DNA of 34,751 nt from WRCA01 sp964587855. Lineage in GTDB: Bacteria; Pseudomonadota; Alphaproteobacteria; Rs-D84. Numbering within the stretch: position 1 is the first letter of the stretch; the number at the start of each line of letters is the position of its first letter. Shown here one piece after another: positions 1 to 8,465 of the stretch. The notes beneath the pieces were generated by a model. That model did no database searches. It was not told where the DNA came from and worked only from the letters and a program-made list of their open reading frames with translations. The stretch spans positions 1 to 34,751 of the forward strand of contig CAZPLT010000009.1 in NCBI GenBank assembly GCA_964587855.1, in the 5' to 3' direction. The position numbers and the translations under genes are program-made.

Positions 1-203
1 AACAAGAATTGACCGATACTGAAACCAAGATTCAGGCTGCGCGTCAATTTTATAATACTGTCGTGATGGGATTAAATACTTCAATTCAACAATTCCCCAG
101 CAGCGTAATTGCAAACCTTTTCAAATTCACAACAGAAAAATTCTTTGAACTGGACGAAGCTGAAAAAGCCGCTGTCAAAAACGCCCCAAAGGTTGAGTTT
201 TAA
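1..203 (+). CDS. lemA: LemA family protein, C-terminal part (5' truncated by window)
   Basis: The frame is open from the first bases, so the gene begins upstream of the window; a TTG at position 9 is only an internal codon. The visible tail contains the LemA-type segment ARQFYNTVVMGLNTSIQQFP and ends ELDEAEKAAVKNAPKVEF before TAA. LemA proteins have one N-terminal membrane anchor followed by a helical bundle; their biochemical role is not settled. Here the gene lies 2 nt upstream of htpX, a lemA-htpX pairing found in many bacteria, so the two are probably one transcript. The anchor and promoter are outside the window. Confidence 0.85.
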   Translation, partial: QELTDTETKIQAARQFYNTVVMGLNTSIQQFPSSVIANLFKFTTEKFFELDEAEKAAVKNAPKVEF

Positions 204-205
204 GA

Positions 206-1144
206 ATGAAAAACAAAACCGTTTATGATCATATCAAAGAAAACAACTGGAAAACCGCCGCACTGGTTATTGCATTTCCAATTATTTTTATCGCGTTGGT
301 TTTCTTGTTTGTTTGGATTGTTGCACCATTGCAGCAAGCGGTGGAAACGACCACCATGGTTGCCATTCCAACCTTTATCGCGTGTATGGTATGGATGATG
401 ATTTCATGGGCATTTGGCGATTCTATGATGTTGTCTTCTGCCGGTGCGCGCGAAATCTATGCGGACGAAAAAGAATATCGTCAGATTTTCCGGGCCGTTG
501 AAAATGTAGCGTTGGCCGCTGGACTGCCATCCCCACGCGTTTATATTATTGAAGACGACAGCTTGAACGCATTTGCAACTGGGCGTAATCCGAATGATGC
601 GTCTGTCGCGCTGACCCGTGGAATTATAAATAAATTAGACAGATTAGAGTTAGAAGGTGTTATAGCCCACGAAATGGCGCATATTGGCAATCGCGATATT
701 CGTTTGGACATGTTGATGATTACTGGCGTTGGCGTTACGGTTTTCGCCGCTGATATAATTTTGCGTATGGCACTCAGTTCTGGCACCGGTGGCGGCGACA
801 ACGATGATAAAAACAAAGGCAGCATGGCCGCTGTATTATTTATGGTTTGGTTGGCCTTTATGGTATTTAATTTCTTGATATCACCATTGTTGCGTATGGC
901 GGTATCGCGCAAGCGTGAATTCGCCGCCGATGCAACTGGGGCATTTATTACGCGTAATCCAAAGGCCTTGGCGTCCGCACTGCGTAAAATTTCAATCGAT
1001 AGTCGTGTAGAAGCTTTGGATAATCGCAAATCGATGGCTGCGGTTTGTATTGCAAATCCAATGGCGCCAAAAGAATTTTTCAGTGAAGCATTCGCAACCC
1101 ATCCAAAACCCGAGGATAGAATTGCGCGTTTGGAAAGTATGTAA
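206..1144 (+). CDS. htpX: HtpX family M48 membrane zinc metalloprotease
   Basis: 312 aa, a normal HtpX length. HtpX is an inner-membrane endopeptidase that degrades damaged or misfolded membrane proteins. Two hydrophobic segments lie near residues 18-42 and 50-70. The zinc motif HEMAH is at residues 155-159, and a downstream Glu (about residue 239, in REFAADATGA) supplies the third ligand, as in the family. A second hydrophobic region lies around 172-190 and 205-230, separated by a Gly/Asp/Lys-rich stretch. The start ATG lies 2 nt after the lemA stop with no good Shine-Dalgarno, so translation is probably coupled to lemA. All catalytic elements are present. Confidence 0.95.
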   Translation: MKNKTVYDHIKENNWKTAALVIAFPIIFIALVFLFVWIVAPLQQAVETTTMVAIPTFIACMVWMMISWAFGDSMMLSSAGAREIYADEKEYRQIFRAVENVALAAGLPSPRVYIIEDDSLNAFATGRNPNDASVALTRGIINKLDRLELEGVIAHEMAHIGNRDIRLDMLMITGVGVTVFAADIILRMALSSGTGGGDNDDKNKGSMAAVLFMVWLAFMVFNFLISPLLRMAVSRKREFAADATGAFITRNPKALASALRKISIDSRVEALDNRKSMAAVCIANPMAPKEFFSEAFATHPKPEDRIARLESM

Positions 1145-1145
1145 A

Positions 1146-2531
1146 TTAAATATTTTTATTGTATCTATAAATTTCAGCCATAACAAAATTAAATAACATT
1201 ATAGTTTCAGATTTTCCTGGCATTTTATAAAATTCAGTTCTGTATGGCATTGATGAAACAATTATAAAACGCGCCAAGAATCTGAAAATCTCTATTTCTT
1301 CCTTGATGTCCAGCTTTCTAGGGGAGTCAATAACTTTGAACACTTCATTTTTTACACTGTTATCTAATTTTTCAATAATAGCATCCATAAATTTTTCCGA
1401 ATAATAATTCGACGTCTTTTTTGGAAACCCTTCAAACAAAGAATCAATTCGGTTCCCACGATTATATAAAATATTCCAACCTAATCGTTCCATCAAATCA
1501 TCTGTATATCCGCAAATCATACTGTTATATTTTCTAATCCCATATTCTAAAAACTCTCTTTGTTTTTGTTCAATATCTTCTAGCTTTTTAACATCTGACA
1601 AAGCACGTTGATATTCATAAGTGCCGTGTGTATGTTTTTCAAACTCAAAGAAAACACGCATTTGGCACATAATTTCTAATGGAATAATTTTTTTATCATC
1701 AGGACTTATGTTAATTATCACCTTGGCATCACGATAATTTCTGGGGTTTTTAAGATCATAAAATTTATCACTGACACGCAATATTCTTGTTGGGAACATT
1801 GTCGTCATACGTTCTATAAAAGTTCGTGCCTGGGGAATTAAATCAAATAAACATTTTACACGCCAAACATCTTCCAATCTTTTATGTGCTGGTTTAATCT
1901 CATCAAGCGCACGCACCAATGGAACAATTTTGTTTTTTACATCACTATCTATTACGGATAAAACAATTTCGGATGTATTAGAGACATATTTTTCATTTAA
2001 TTTATTTTTAATTTTTAAAATTATATCTTCGCAATTTCTACCTAAAATATTCCGAGTTTTTTCTAAAACTTCATCAACATAAGCTGTATAATATTTTCCA
2101 GTTATTTTATTTAAAGCACGTGTGATTCTTTTCTGTGCGCCAACCAGAACACTAACTATACTGGATGCTGCCAATTCTACTTTGTGTCCATCGCCAATTG
2201 CAAAAAATTGATTTCTCATTGGATCTTCGTCCAGACGATGATGCACAACATACGCAGACATTGGATTTATGTCTATGATTTTAACGGGGGTTTCGGATTC
2301 TTTATCATTTACTGGATCATAAGAAAAGATAGCGGTTTTAGGGGCACCAAAACATTTTCCTAAAACATAAAATACCTCGCGGAACCAATACATTCCATCA
2401 AAATATAAGTCTGTCAGATATTCCGCTGCTGCTGCATCAATAAGCCCAGAATTTAAAGCGTTTTGTATTTCTTTAAGATTCTTTTTATTATGATCGGCAG
2501 TCTGAGATAAAACTTTTTCTTCTTTATCCAT
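1146..2531 (-). CDS. Uncharacterised protein with RelA/SpoT-like nucleotidyltransferase motifs
   Basis: I do not recognise this 461-aa protein by name. The open frame extends upstream into lysS, but the ATG at 2531, 5 nt after the lysS stop, is the likely start and implies translational coupling to LysRS. The first ~200 residues are mostly helical and unfamiliar. Residues ~215-310 resemble the RelA/SpoT synthetase fold: EDVWRVKCLFD (220-230) sits where D(L/I)xGxR(I/V) is expected, NYRDAKV (265-271) resembles GYRSLH, LEIMCQMR (285-292) resembles VEIQIRT, and THGTYEYQR follows like the H-x-LYE-x-x-R tail of RelA/SpoT-domain proteins. The motif order and spacing are right but similarity is distant. 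No membrane segment or signal peptide is evident. It could be a (p)ppGpp synthetase relative, a toxin-type pyrophosphokinase, or a fold relative with another activity. Confidence 0.6.
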   Translation of the reverse strand: MDKEEKVLSQTADHNKKNLKEIQNALNSGLIDAAAAEYLTDLYFDGMYWFREVFYVLGKCFGAPKTAIFSYDPVNDKESETPVKIIDINPMSAYVVHHRLDEDPMRNQFFAIGDGHKVELAASSIVSVLVGAQKRITRALNKITGKYYTAYVDEVLEKTRNILGRNCEDIILKIKNKLNEKYVSNTSEIVLSVIDSDVKNKIVPLVRALDEIKPAHKRLEDVWRVKCLFDLIPQARTFIERMTTMFPTRILRVSDKFYDLKNPRNYRDAKVIINISPDDKKIIPLEIMCQMRVFFEFEKHTHGTYEYQRALSDVKKLEDIEQKQREFLEYGIRKYNSMICGYTDDLMERLGWNILYNRGNRIDSLFEGFPKKTSNYYSEKFMDAIIEKLDNSVKNEVFKVIDSPRKLDIKEEIEIFRFLARFIIVSSMPYRTEFYKMPGKSETIMLFNFVMAEIYRYNKNI

Positions 2532-2536
2532 GGTAA

Positions 2537-4006
2537 TTACTTCATCATTGGAAATAAGATTACATCCCGCAAAGTTGGCTGATCGGCAAGCATTGCCATC
2601 CAACGTTCAAAACCAAAGCCCAACCCAGAAATTGGTGGCATACCATGTTCCATAGCCAGCATAAAATCTTCGTCCAGATCAACTGATTCATCATCCCCTT
2701 TGGCCTTGTTCGCCATTTGTTCATTAAATGATTTTCTTTGTTCAATTGGATCGACCAATTCTGAATAAGCATTTATTAATTCAGCGCCAAATGCAATCAA
2801 TTGAAAATTATCCACACGTCTGGAATCAGTGTCATTTCTGCGCGCCAACGGACGTGTATAGGTTGGATAATTAAATGTTATTGTTGGCTGAACTATGTTT
2901 TTACGAATCTTATTTTTAAACACATAATCTATGACCGCGAACAATGATTTCATACCTGCAATTTCCTCTGCTGGGAATAATCCGCGTTTTACAATTGCAT
3001 CTTTTAATTTTTCTACATCATCAAATTGTAAAACATCAGTACCGATAATTTCGCTCATCTTTGCGGTATAATCCATTTTTTCATATTTGGAAAAGTCCAA
3101 TTTAATACCCTGATATTCTATTTGTAATGTCCCACGCAGTTCCATTATTAACGCTTGAACAAACTTCCAAGAAAAATCAATATTGTCATTGTAATCCCAA
3201 TATGCACAGTACCATTCCATCATTGTAAATTCTTGCAAGTGCATTGGATCCATGCCTTCGTTACGAAAGTTTTTTGCAATTTCATAAACACGGTCAAAGC
3301 CCGCCGCAATACATTCCTTTAACGGCAATTCCGGTGCAATACGTAAAAATAAATCCGTATCCAGCGCGTTATGATGGGTAATAAATGGTTTTGCATTTGC
3401 ACCAGAAGAAACCGCTTTTAGTATTGGGGTTTCAACCTCGGTAAATCCGTTTTTATCTAAAAACTCTCGAATAAATCTGATTGCGCGAAAACGCATCAGC
3501 ATTGTGCGACGTGTATCTTCGTTTGCAATAATATCCAAATAACGCTGGCGATAGCGTGTTTCGGTATCGGTCAAACCATGGAATTTTTCTGGTAATGGAC
3601 GCAAAGCTTTGGCCAGAATTTCATATTTTGAAACTTTAATTGTAAGTTCGCCAGCTGTGGTTTGATACAATTCGCCAGTTATACCAACGAAGTCGCCCAT
3701 ATCAACATTAGATTTGAAAAATTTATATTGTTCTTCGCCCAGTTCTTCGCGCGACATAGAAAATTGGATTTCGCCATTGATGTCATAAATACGACCAAAC
3801 ATCAATTTTCCCAACCAACGAAGCGCAATAACACGACCCGGCACACGAACCGCTGTCCCGTCTTTCATACCGCGAATTTCAGCGATAGTTGCGGTGCGTT
3901 CAAAGCGGTCTTTCCAAACGACACCATCGCGTTCGCGAATATTATTGGTTTTTTGCAGGCGTACTTCCAGTTCGTTTGTTGATAAAGCGTTCGTCTGTTC
4001 TGGCAT
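2537..4006 (-). CDS. lysS: Lysyl-tRNA synthetase, class II
   Basis: 489 aa. Charges tRNA-Lys with lysine in the cytoplasm. An N-terminal OB-fold anticodon-binding domain (about residues 45-150) precedes the class II catalytic core. Motif 1 lies near GFTEVETPIL, motif 2 is FRNEGMDPMHLQEFT, and motif 3 is GLGFGFERWMAML near the C-terminus. The motif 2 loop DPMHLQEFT differs from the common RHNPEFT. The start follows AAGGAATAAAA, a usable ribosome site. The next gene begins 5 nt after the stop. Many alphaproteobacteria carry class I LysRS instead, so a class II enzyme here is notable, and some sequence features recall LysRS of candidate-phyla bacteria; that is inference. Confidence 0.95.
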   Translation of the reverse strand: MPEQTNALSTNELEVRLQKTNNIRERDGVVWKDRFERTATIAEIRGMKDGTAVRVPGRVIALRWLGKLMFGRIYDINGEIQFSMSREELGEEQYKFFKSNVDMGDFVGITGELYQTTAGELTIKVSKYEILAKALRPLPEKFHGLTDTETRYRQRYLDIIANEDTRRTMLMRFRAIRFIREFLDKNGFTEVETPILKAVSSGANAKPFITHHNALDTDLFLRIAPELPLKECIAAGFDRVYEIAKNFRNEGMDPMHLQEFTMMEWYCAYWDYNDNIDFSWKFVQALIMELRGTLQIEYQGIKLDFSKYEKMDYTAKMSEIIGTDVLQFDDVEKLKDAIVKRGLFPAEEIAGMKSLFAVIDYVFKNKIRKNIVQPTITFNYPTYTRPLARRNDTDSRRVDNFQLIAFGAELINAYSELVDPIEQRKSFNEQMANKAKGDDESVDLDEDFMLAMEHGMPPISGLGFGFERWMAMLADQPTLRDVILFPMMK

Positions 4007-4027
4007 TTTTATTCCTTATGTTTTATT

Positions 4028-4051
4028 AAAAACGGGCACTGAAAGCGCCCG
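4028..4051 (-). terminator. Hairpin plus T-run between hsp70-like gene and lysS
   Basis: Read on the minus strand: CGGGC (4051-4047), a 9-nt loop, GCCCG (4037-4033), then five T (4032-4028). It lies downstream of the Hsp70-like gene and only about 20 nt before the lysS start. It may terminate the Hsp70 transcript or, if a lysS promoter lies upstream, act as an attenuator. A second AT-only inverted repeat (AGATAAA/TTTATCT, 4078-4095) lies beside it. Confidence 0.6.
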
Positions 4052-4148
4052 CGAATTTTTGTTTCGTGGCGCAATTTAGATAAATTTTTTTATCTGTTTT
4101 AACACGCCACGGATTATGCCAACTATTTCCCCAAAAGTCCAGAATTTT

Positions 4149-5411
4149 TTATCCAAACCGGCGTAGCGCGTCAAAGCACAATCCCAGACCAACACTGCCC
4201 AGTTTATCATTGGCGGAAATTTTGGCATTTGGGAAAATTGATTGGAAACTTTCGCGAACAAATGGAATTTCTGTGCTACCGCCCGTTAAAATAACCAAAC
4301 CTATATCGTCCGTATGAACGCCAGATTGTTTTATACATTCTTGTAACGCTGTTATTGTTCTGGCGACTTCTTCGGTTATTGCCTGTTCAAATTCTGTCCG
4401 CGAAACCATAATTTCAAATGGATTTCTAAAGAATCCCAACCCCGCCAAAGCAGTGTCATTTTCAGACAATTTTATTTTTGTTTCTTCAATTAATGATATA
4501 ACTTTGTGCCCTAATTGTCTTTCCATAATCTCTGACAAACGACCCAATTTTTCAGGCTGAGACGCGCTTAACAGCAAAGAATTTACTATATTTATATTTT
4601 TATAATCATACAAATTATTTATCCGACTCCATTCTGAAAAATCAAAGTAAAACGAGTTCGAAACGGGTAAAAATTTCCCGCCAGCATTATATTCTGTGCC
4701 CATTCCAAAATATGGCATAAAATGTGAAAGCGAAAGTTGTTTATCAAAATCATTTCCACCAATCCTGACGCCTGAATTTGCCAAAATATCATCTTGCCTG
4801 TCTAATTTATTTTTTAATTTCCCACCCAGACGTATTATTGAAAAATCGCTGGTTCCGCCACCAATATCAATTACCGCCGCGATTACTTCGTTGGCTAAAT
4901 TTTGCTCGTGCGCGAATGCCGCCGCAATCGGTTCGTATTGAAATAAAATATTACGAAATCCGGCATTGCGTGCAATTTCGCCCAGTTCGTTTTCCGCAGC
5001 CCTATCACTTCCCCCGTATCCACCTTGAAAATGAACGGGTCGCCCCATAACAACTGATTCTATATTTTCGCCAGCAGCAATATCCAATTTAGATTTTATA
5101 TTTGCTATAAAAGCACCAATGATTGCTTGAAATTTTTCGGTGCGATGTCCAATTATGGTTCCAGTAGATATTAAACTGGTTCCCAGCGCGCGCTTTAACG
5201 AACGCATCAATCGACCATCTTCTACATCCAGGTATTTATCAATGGCCGAACGTCCAAAAGAAAGATTGTGATTTTTAGCATCAATAAATATAGCGGTTGG
5301 TATTTCTGTGTGTGAATTTTCCAATAAAACAGGTTTTGGCGCACCACCACATGGGGCAATCACAGCGGTTGTATTCGTTGTTCCGAAATCAATTCCAGCA
5401 AAATTTTTCAT
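4149..5411 (-). CDS. Hsp70-family ATPase, YegD-like (no substrate-binding domain)
   Basis: 420 aa. The Hsp70/actin-fold ATPase domain is present throughout: phosphate-1 loop GIDFGTTNTT at residues 7-16, phosphate-2 region AVIDIGGGTSDFS near 190-200, and the adenosine motif ILTGGSTEIP near 370-385. The peptide-binding domain of DnaK is missing, as in E. coli YegD, which also has an about 450-aa architecture. The insert beginning GRSAIDKYLDVEDGRLMRSLK also fits YegD. Chaperone function and partners are unknown. I chose the ATG at 5411 because AAGGGG lies 6 nt upstream; an in-frame ATG five codons earlier has no such site. It stands alone, with a tRNA gene upstream on the same strand. Confidence 0.85.
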   Translation of the reverse strand: MKNFAGIDFGTTNTTAVIAPCGGAPKPVLLENSHTEIPTAIFIDAKNHNLSFGRSAIDKYLDVEDGRLMRSLKRALGTSLISTGTIIGHRTEKFQAIIGAFIANIKSKLDIAAGENIESVVMGRPVHFQGGYGGSDRAAENELGEIARNAGFRNILFQYEPIAAAFAHEQNLANEVIAAVIDIGGGTSDFSIIRLGGKLKNKLDRQDDILANSGVRIGGNDFDKQLSLSHFMPYFGMGTEYNAGGKFLPVSNSFYFDFSEWSRINNLYDYKNINIVNSLLLSASQPEKLGRLSEIMERQLGHKVISLIEETKIKLSENDTALAGLGFFRNPFEIMVSRTEFEQAITEEVARTITALQECIKQSGVHTDDIGLVILTGGSTEIPFVRESFQSIFPNAKISANDKLGSVGLGLCFDALRRFG

Positions 5412-5474
5412 CAAAGACCCCTTCAAACTTTCATGACGGAAAGCCCGAATAAATTTTATTTTTTGGAAAAAGTT

Positions 5475-5491
5475 AAAGGCTCTCCGCCTTT
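5475..5491 (-). terminator. Hairpin downstream of tRNA-Gly
   Basis: AAAGGC (5475-5480), 5-nt loop, GCCTTT (5486-5491), a perfect 6-bp stem 15 nt beyond the tRNA 3' end. On the minus strand it is followed by AACTTTTTCC, a weak T-rich tract. It probably ends the tRNA transcript. Confidence 0.5.
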
Positions 5492-5505
5492 GATTTTTAA
5501 TAAAT

Positions 5506-5582
5506 TGGTGCGAGCAAAGGGGCTCGAACCCTCGACCTCAACCTTGGCAAGGTTGCGCTCTAGCCAACTGAGCTACGCTCGC
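5506..5582 (-). tRNA. tRNA-Gly (anticodon GCC)
   Basis: A 77-nt cloverleaf is readable on the minus strand: acceptor GCGAGCG paired with TGCTCGC (one G-T pair), D arm GCTC/GAGC, anticodon stem CAACC/GGTTG with loop TTGCCAA (anticodon GCC), T arm GAGGG-TTCGAGC-CCCTT, discriminator A and an encoded CCA. No mismatches other than wobble pairs. It has its own upstream promoter, and the 5' side faces the primase-like gene. Confidence 0.97.
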
Positions 5583-5592
5583 ACGCTGGGCA

Positions 5593-5621
5593 ATTTTGGC
5601 ACAAGTTTTACCCATTTGCAA
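5593..5621 (-). promoter_or_regulatory. Promoter of tRNA-Gly
   Basis: On the minus strand TTGCAA (5621-5616), 17-nt spacer, CAAAAT (5598-5593). Predicted transcription start is within a few nt of the mature tRNA 5' end at 5582. Confidence 0.6.
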
Positions 5622-5648
5622 GCATTTTATTAAACGCAGCCTAAATTC

Positions 5649-5676
5649 TTGACAAATGACATTATTATGCTAAATT
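5649..5676 (+). promoter_or_regulatory. Promoter of the primase-like gene, predicted leaderless
   Basis: TTGACA (5649-5654, perfect), 16-nt spacer, TAAATT (5671-5676). The ATG at 5684 follows after exactly 7 nt and has no Shine-Dalgarno, so the mRNA is expected to start at or next to the ATG. Confidence 0.6.
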
Positions 5677-5683
5677 TATCCCT

Positions 5684-8409
5684 ATGGACCAAGTCAAGAC
5701 TGATTTTAATGAATTAGTAAAATTATACCGCAGTGGCGATTATGGAACTATTTTTGATTTTTTAACCATAAATTTACCTGAATATTATAAGACTTTAGCG
5801 GATCGAAAAAAGTTAAATGCTATATTTTCAGAAATGCATAAAAAATTAATATCTGCAAAAGTCAGTTACGAAGGTCATGAAGCCTATTTTTATGATCAAA
5901 TTATAGATTTAATTAAACCAAGCATACAATTGCCATCTGACTTGTCTGGTATTACAAAATATTTACTAGATACATGTAAAATCGAACAAAAAGATATAAA
6001 TTTTACTGGGGTTTCTGACGATACCACACTATTCCCAAGGATTTGCTTAAATCATCGTATTTATTTATCCAGATGGGGCGCATATTTATTATGTAATAAT
6101 CTTGCGACAGAATTTAATTCCATTAATAACGATTTAAATACAGATTTGTTCATTCCTATTGATTCTTCAAGAATACAAAAATCTGAAATAACCAATGAAT
6201 TAAACGTTTTATTCGCAAAATATTTTTTTGCTATGAAACCAGATTCTTCTATTGATGAAATTGAAACTTTTGTAAACAGATTTGTTAGATCTAAATGGAA
6301 CTGTAAAATATTAAATTCTGCAGAAGACGAATTGAAGTATCTTTATATGCATGCATTGGCATCACCAAAAGATTTTGATATACGACATTTTAATATATTC
6401 GTACATAAATTCATCTTTGATATATTATTCGCTACAACAAATTCAGGGTCTGAAAACTTTGATAAGATTTATAGAAAACATCTGAAAGATATAGGATACG
6501 TGCCCAAGGGTAAGTATGCTAAAATGATTAAAAATTGCAAGGCAGCCCCAGAAAGATCACTTGGGTTCTTTTCGGCACACATGCAATTTCTTTTTTCAAA
6601 AGTGGTTTTCGATTTTTTAAAATTTGCACGTAATGAAATGAATGGTTCGCGGGATAAAATGACTATATTGGAAAATTCTGCAAAGACCTATTTCAATGTT
6701 ATCCAAAAAGCCACTCAATCTCCATTTATCAGGCCGCTATTCACATCAGAAAATACTAAATCGGCTCGGGGACATATAACTGCATTAAAAAATGGGAAAG
6801 ATACTGTAGACAGAAAAACTGGTGAAATCTTTTTTAACAATAATGGTGCATTAGATATCTACAAGAATCAATCTTTGTTTCATACAAGCTATATACCATT
6901 TTTTAAAGATATAAAAGATTTAGAAACTAGAATTAATAAATTACACAATGAATGGGAGATACAACCAACAGAAAAATTGGCTGATGAAATTACAAAGGTT
7001 GAAAAATCTGCGCTTGAATTAAGACTTGGTGTATATGGGTGTAATTTTCAGGGCTTTTCGTGTGCACCTTTATTTCTTATGCCGAATGGAAGTTTTGTGG
7101 ATAGACCTTTATTTGGCGCAAATACAATTCAACAGATCTATACTATACCTAAAAATGCTGTTCAACCACACAAGGTTGTTAAACCAGAAGCTATAAACTT
7201 ATCAGTTTCATTATTTGAACAATACAAGATTAATTTTGATAATCCAAATTTGTATAAAAAATCAGACCAGAAAAAAACACAAGTAAAAATAATTAAACCA
7301 AATTATGAAGATAATAAATTTATAGATTTTAATGAGATAAATTCATACTTTACCGGAAATACATTAATTAATTTTTTGGAAAGTTTTTTACCTGGTGGAA
7401 AGTTACACGGCAAAGAATACTCCCGTGCATCACTTTATCCAAATGACTCTGATATTGGTGATTCTTTCAGTTATAATATAAATACCAATAAATTTTCTGA
7501 TTTTGCAGCTGGACAATCCGGTCAGGGGGTTATCAGTTTGGTAATTCTTGCAAAAGGTTTAAATAAAAAAATAATGACGATTTTAAAACCGCTGCAAAAT
7601 TTTTATCTGATTGGGCAAATAAACCATTTCATACCGAAACTGATTCTAGACCAATACAACGTATTAAAGAAACTAAATCCGCGGAATACTATACACCTCC
7701 GAACGGAACCCCTGCCCCAATCGAAATTTTCTATAAGGGCACTTGTGTAACACCTGTTGCAGTATGGCCATTTACTGACAAAAATGGTATACCGATCACT
7801 TATGATTGCAGAATAAATTTACCAAATGGTAAAAAAGATATATTGCCCGTGAAATGGGGCGAATGGAACGGTAAATTCAAATGGATAAATGGAGCAATTC
7901 AAAATTTTAGACCACTGTATAATTTACATTTATTAAAAAATTACGAAATTATTTATATCGGAGAAGGTGCAAAAACTGCCGATGCTATACAATTTTATAT
8001 TGGAAACAAAGGATGTGCATCAACATGGCAAGGTGGAACAAATGCCGTTGGAAAAACAGATTGGGCACAAATAAAAGATAAAAAATTAGTTGTAATTATT
8101 CCAGATGCAGACAAACAATATGCAAAAATAGATATTCCAAAAAGAGGTATAAAAAAAGGTGATTTACTTCCATGGGATTTACAACCTGGTCAAAAAGCCG
8201 CATTGGAAATCGCAAAAATATTAACCACACACAACGAAAGAATTGTTATTATTAATACCGAAGAAATGTCAAAAATAAAAAGCGGTTGGGATATTGCCGA
8301 TGCAAAAGAAAACAATTGGACGGCAAAACGAGTATTTGATTTTATGAAAAAAAATGCTGAAATATATTTTTTGAATGCCAATATATGTTATCAAAGACAA
8401 TATTTTTAA
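5684..8409 (+). pseudogene. Primase-like TOPRIM protein interrupted by a -1 frameshift
   Basis: Two open frames, 5684-7750 and an in-frame extension ending at 8409, form one protein of about 908 aa if one base is gained at the A7 run 7565-7571. The restored junction reads KGLNKKNNDDFKTAAKFLSDW and both sides then agree. Residues 1 to ~430 are unfamiliar. Residues ~590-626 (GDSFSYNINTNKFSDFAAG) resemble the N-terminal DNA-binding segment of phage/plasmid primases but without cysteines. After the shift come TOPRIM motifs GEGAKTADAI (about residue 760) and VVIIPDADK (about 803), then SGWDIADAKENNW near the end, as in primases of mobile elements. The gene is AT-rich with many ATA, TTA and AGA codons and lies next to a tRNA, suggesting an acquired element remnant. 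The shift may be a real mutation, transcript slippage or a sequencing error; no integrase or att repeat is visible. Confidence 0.7.
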
Positions 8410-8416
8410 ATTGAAA

Positions 8417-8441
8417 AACGCGGTGGATGCCGCGTTTTTTT
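8417..8441. terminator. Bidirectional terminator between convergent genes
   Basis: AACGCGG (8417-8423), loop TGGATG, CCGCGTT (8430-8436) with a T-run to 8441 on the plus strand and an A-run before the left arm, so it can work in both directions. It ends the primase-like gene and the era-to-tgt operon. Confidence 0.85.
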
Positions 8442-8465
8442 ATTTTTTATAATTTATATTTTATA

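Noticed and set aside
541..1029. 162-codon minus-strand open frame inside htpX.
   Set aside because: It lies wholly antisense to an intact HtpX, has no ribosome site and no recognisable domain.
5433..5633. A 66-codon plus-strand open frame over the tRNA-Gly region (VRAKGLEPSTSTLARLRSS).
   Set aside because: It is a conceptual translation of the antisense of tRNA-Gly, a well-known artefact in annotations, and has no ribosome site.
7562..7573. Programmed -1 frameshift heptamer (X XXY YYZ) in the primase-like gene.
   Set aside because: The A run is out of phase: the zero-frame codons are AAT AAA AAA ATA, so a tandem slip would pair one tRNA with TAA. Slippage of the polymerase or an indel fits better.
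5506..8409. A complete integrative element inserted at tRNA-Gly.
   Set aside because: No integrase, excisionase or direct repeat of the tRNA 3' end was found in the interval; only the primase-like gene suggests an element.
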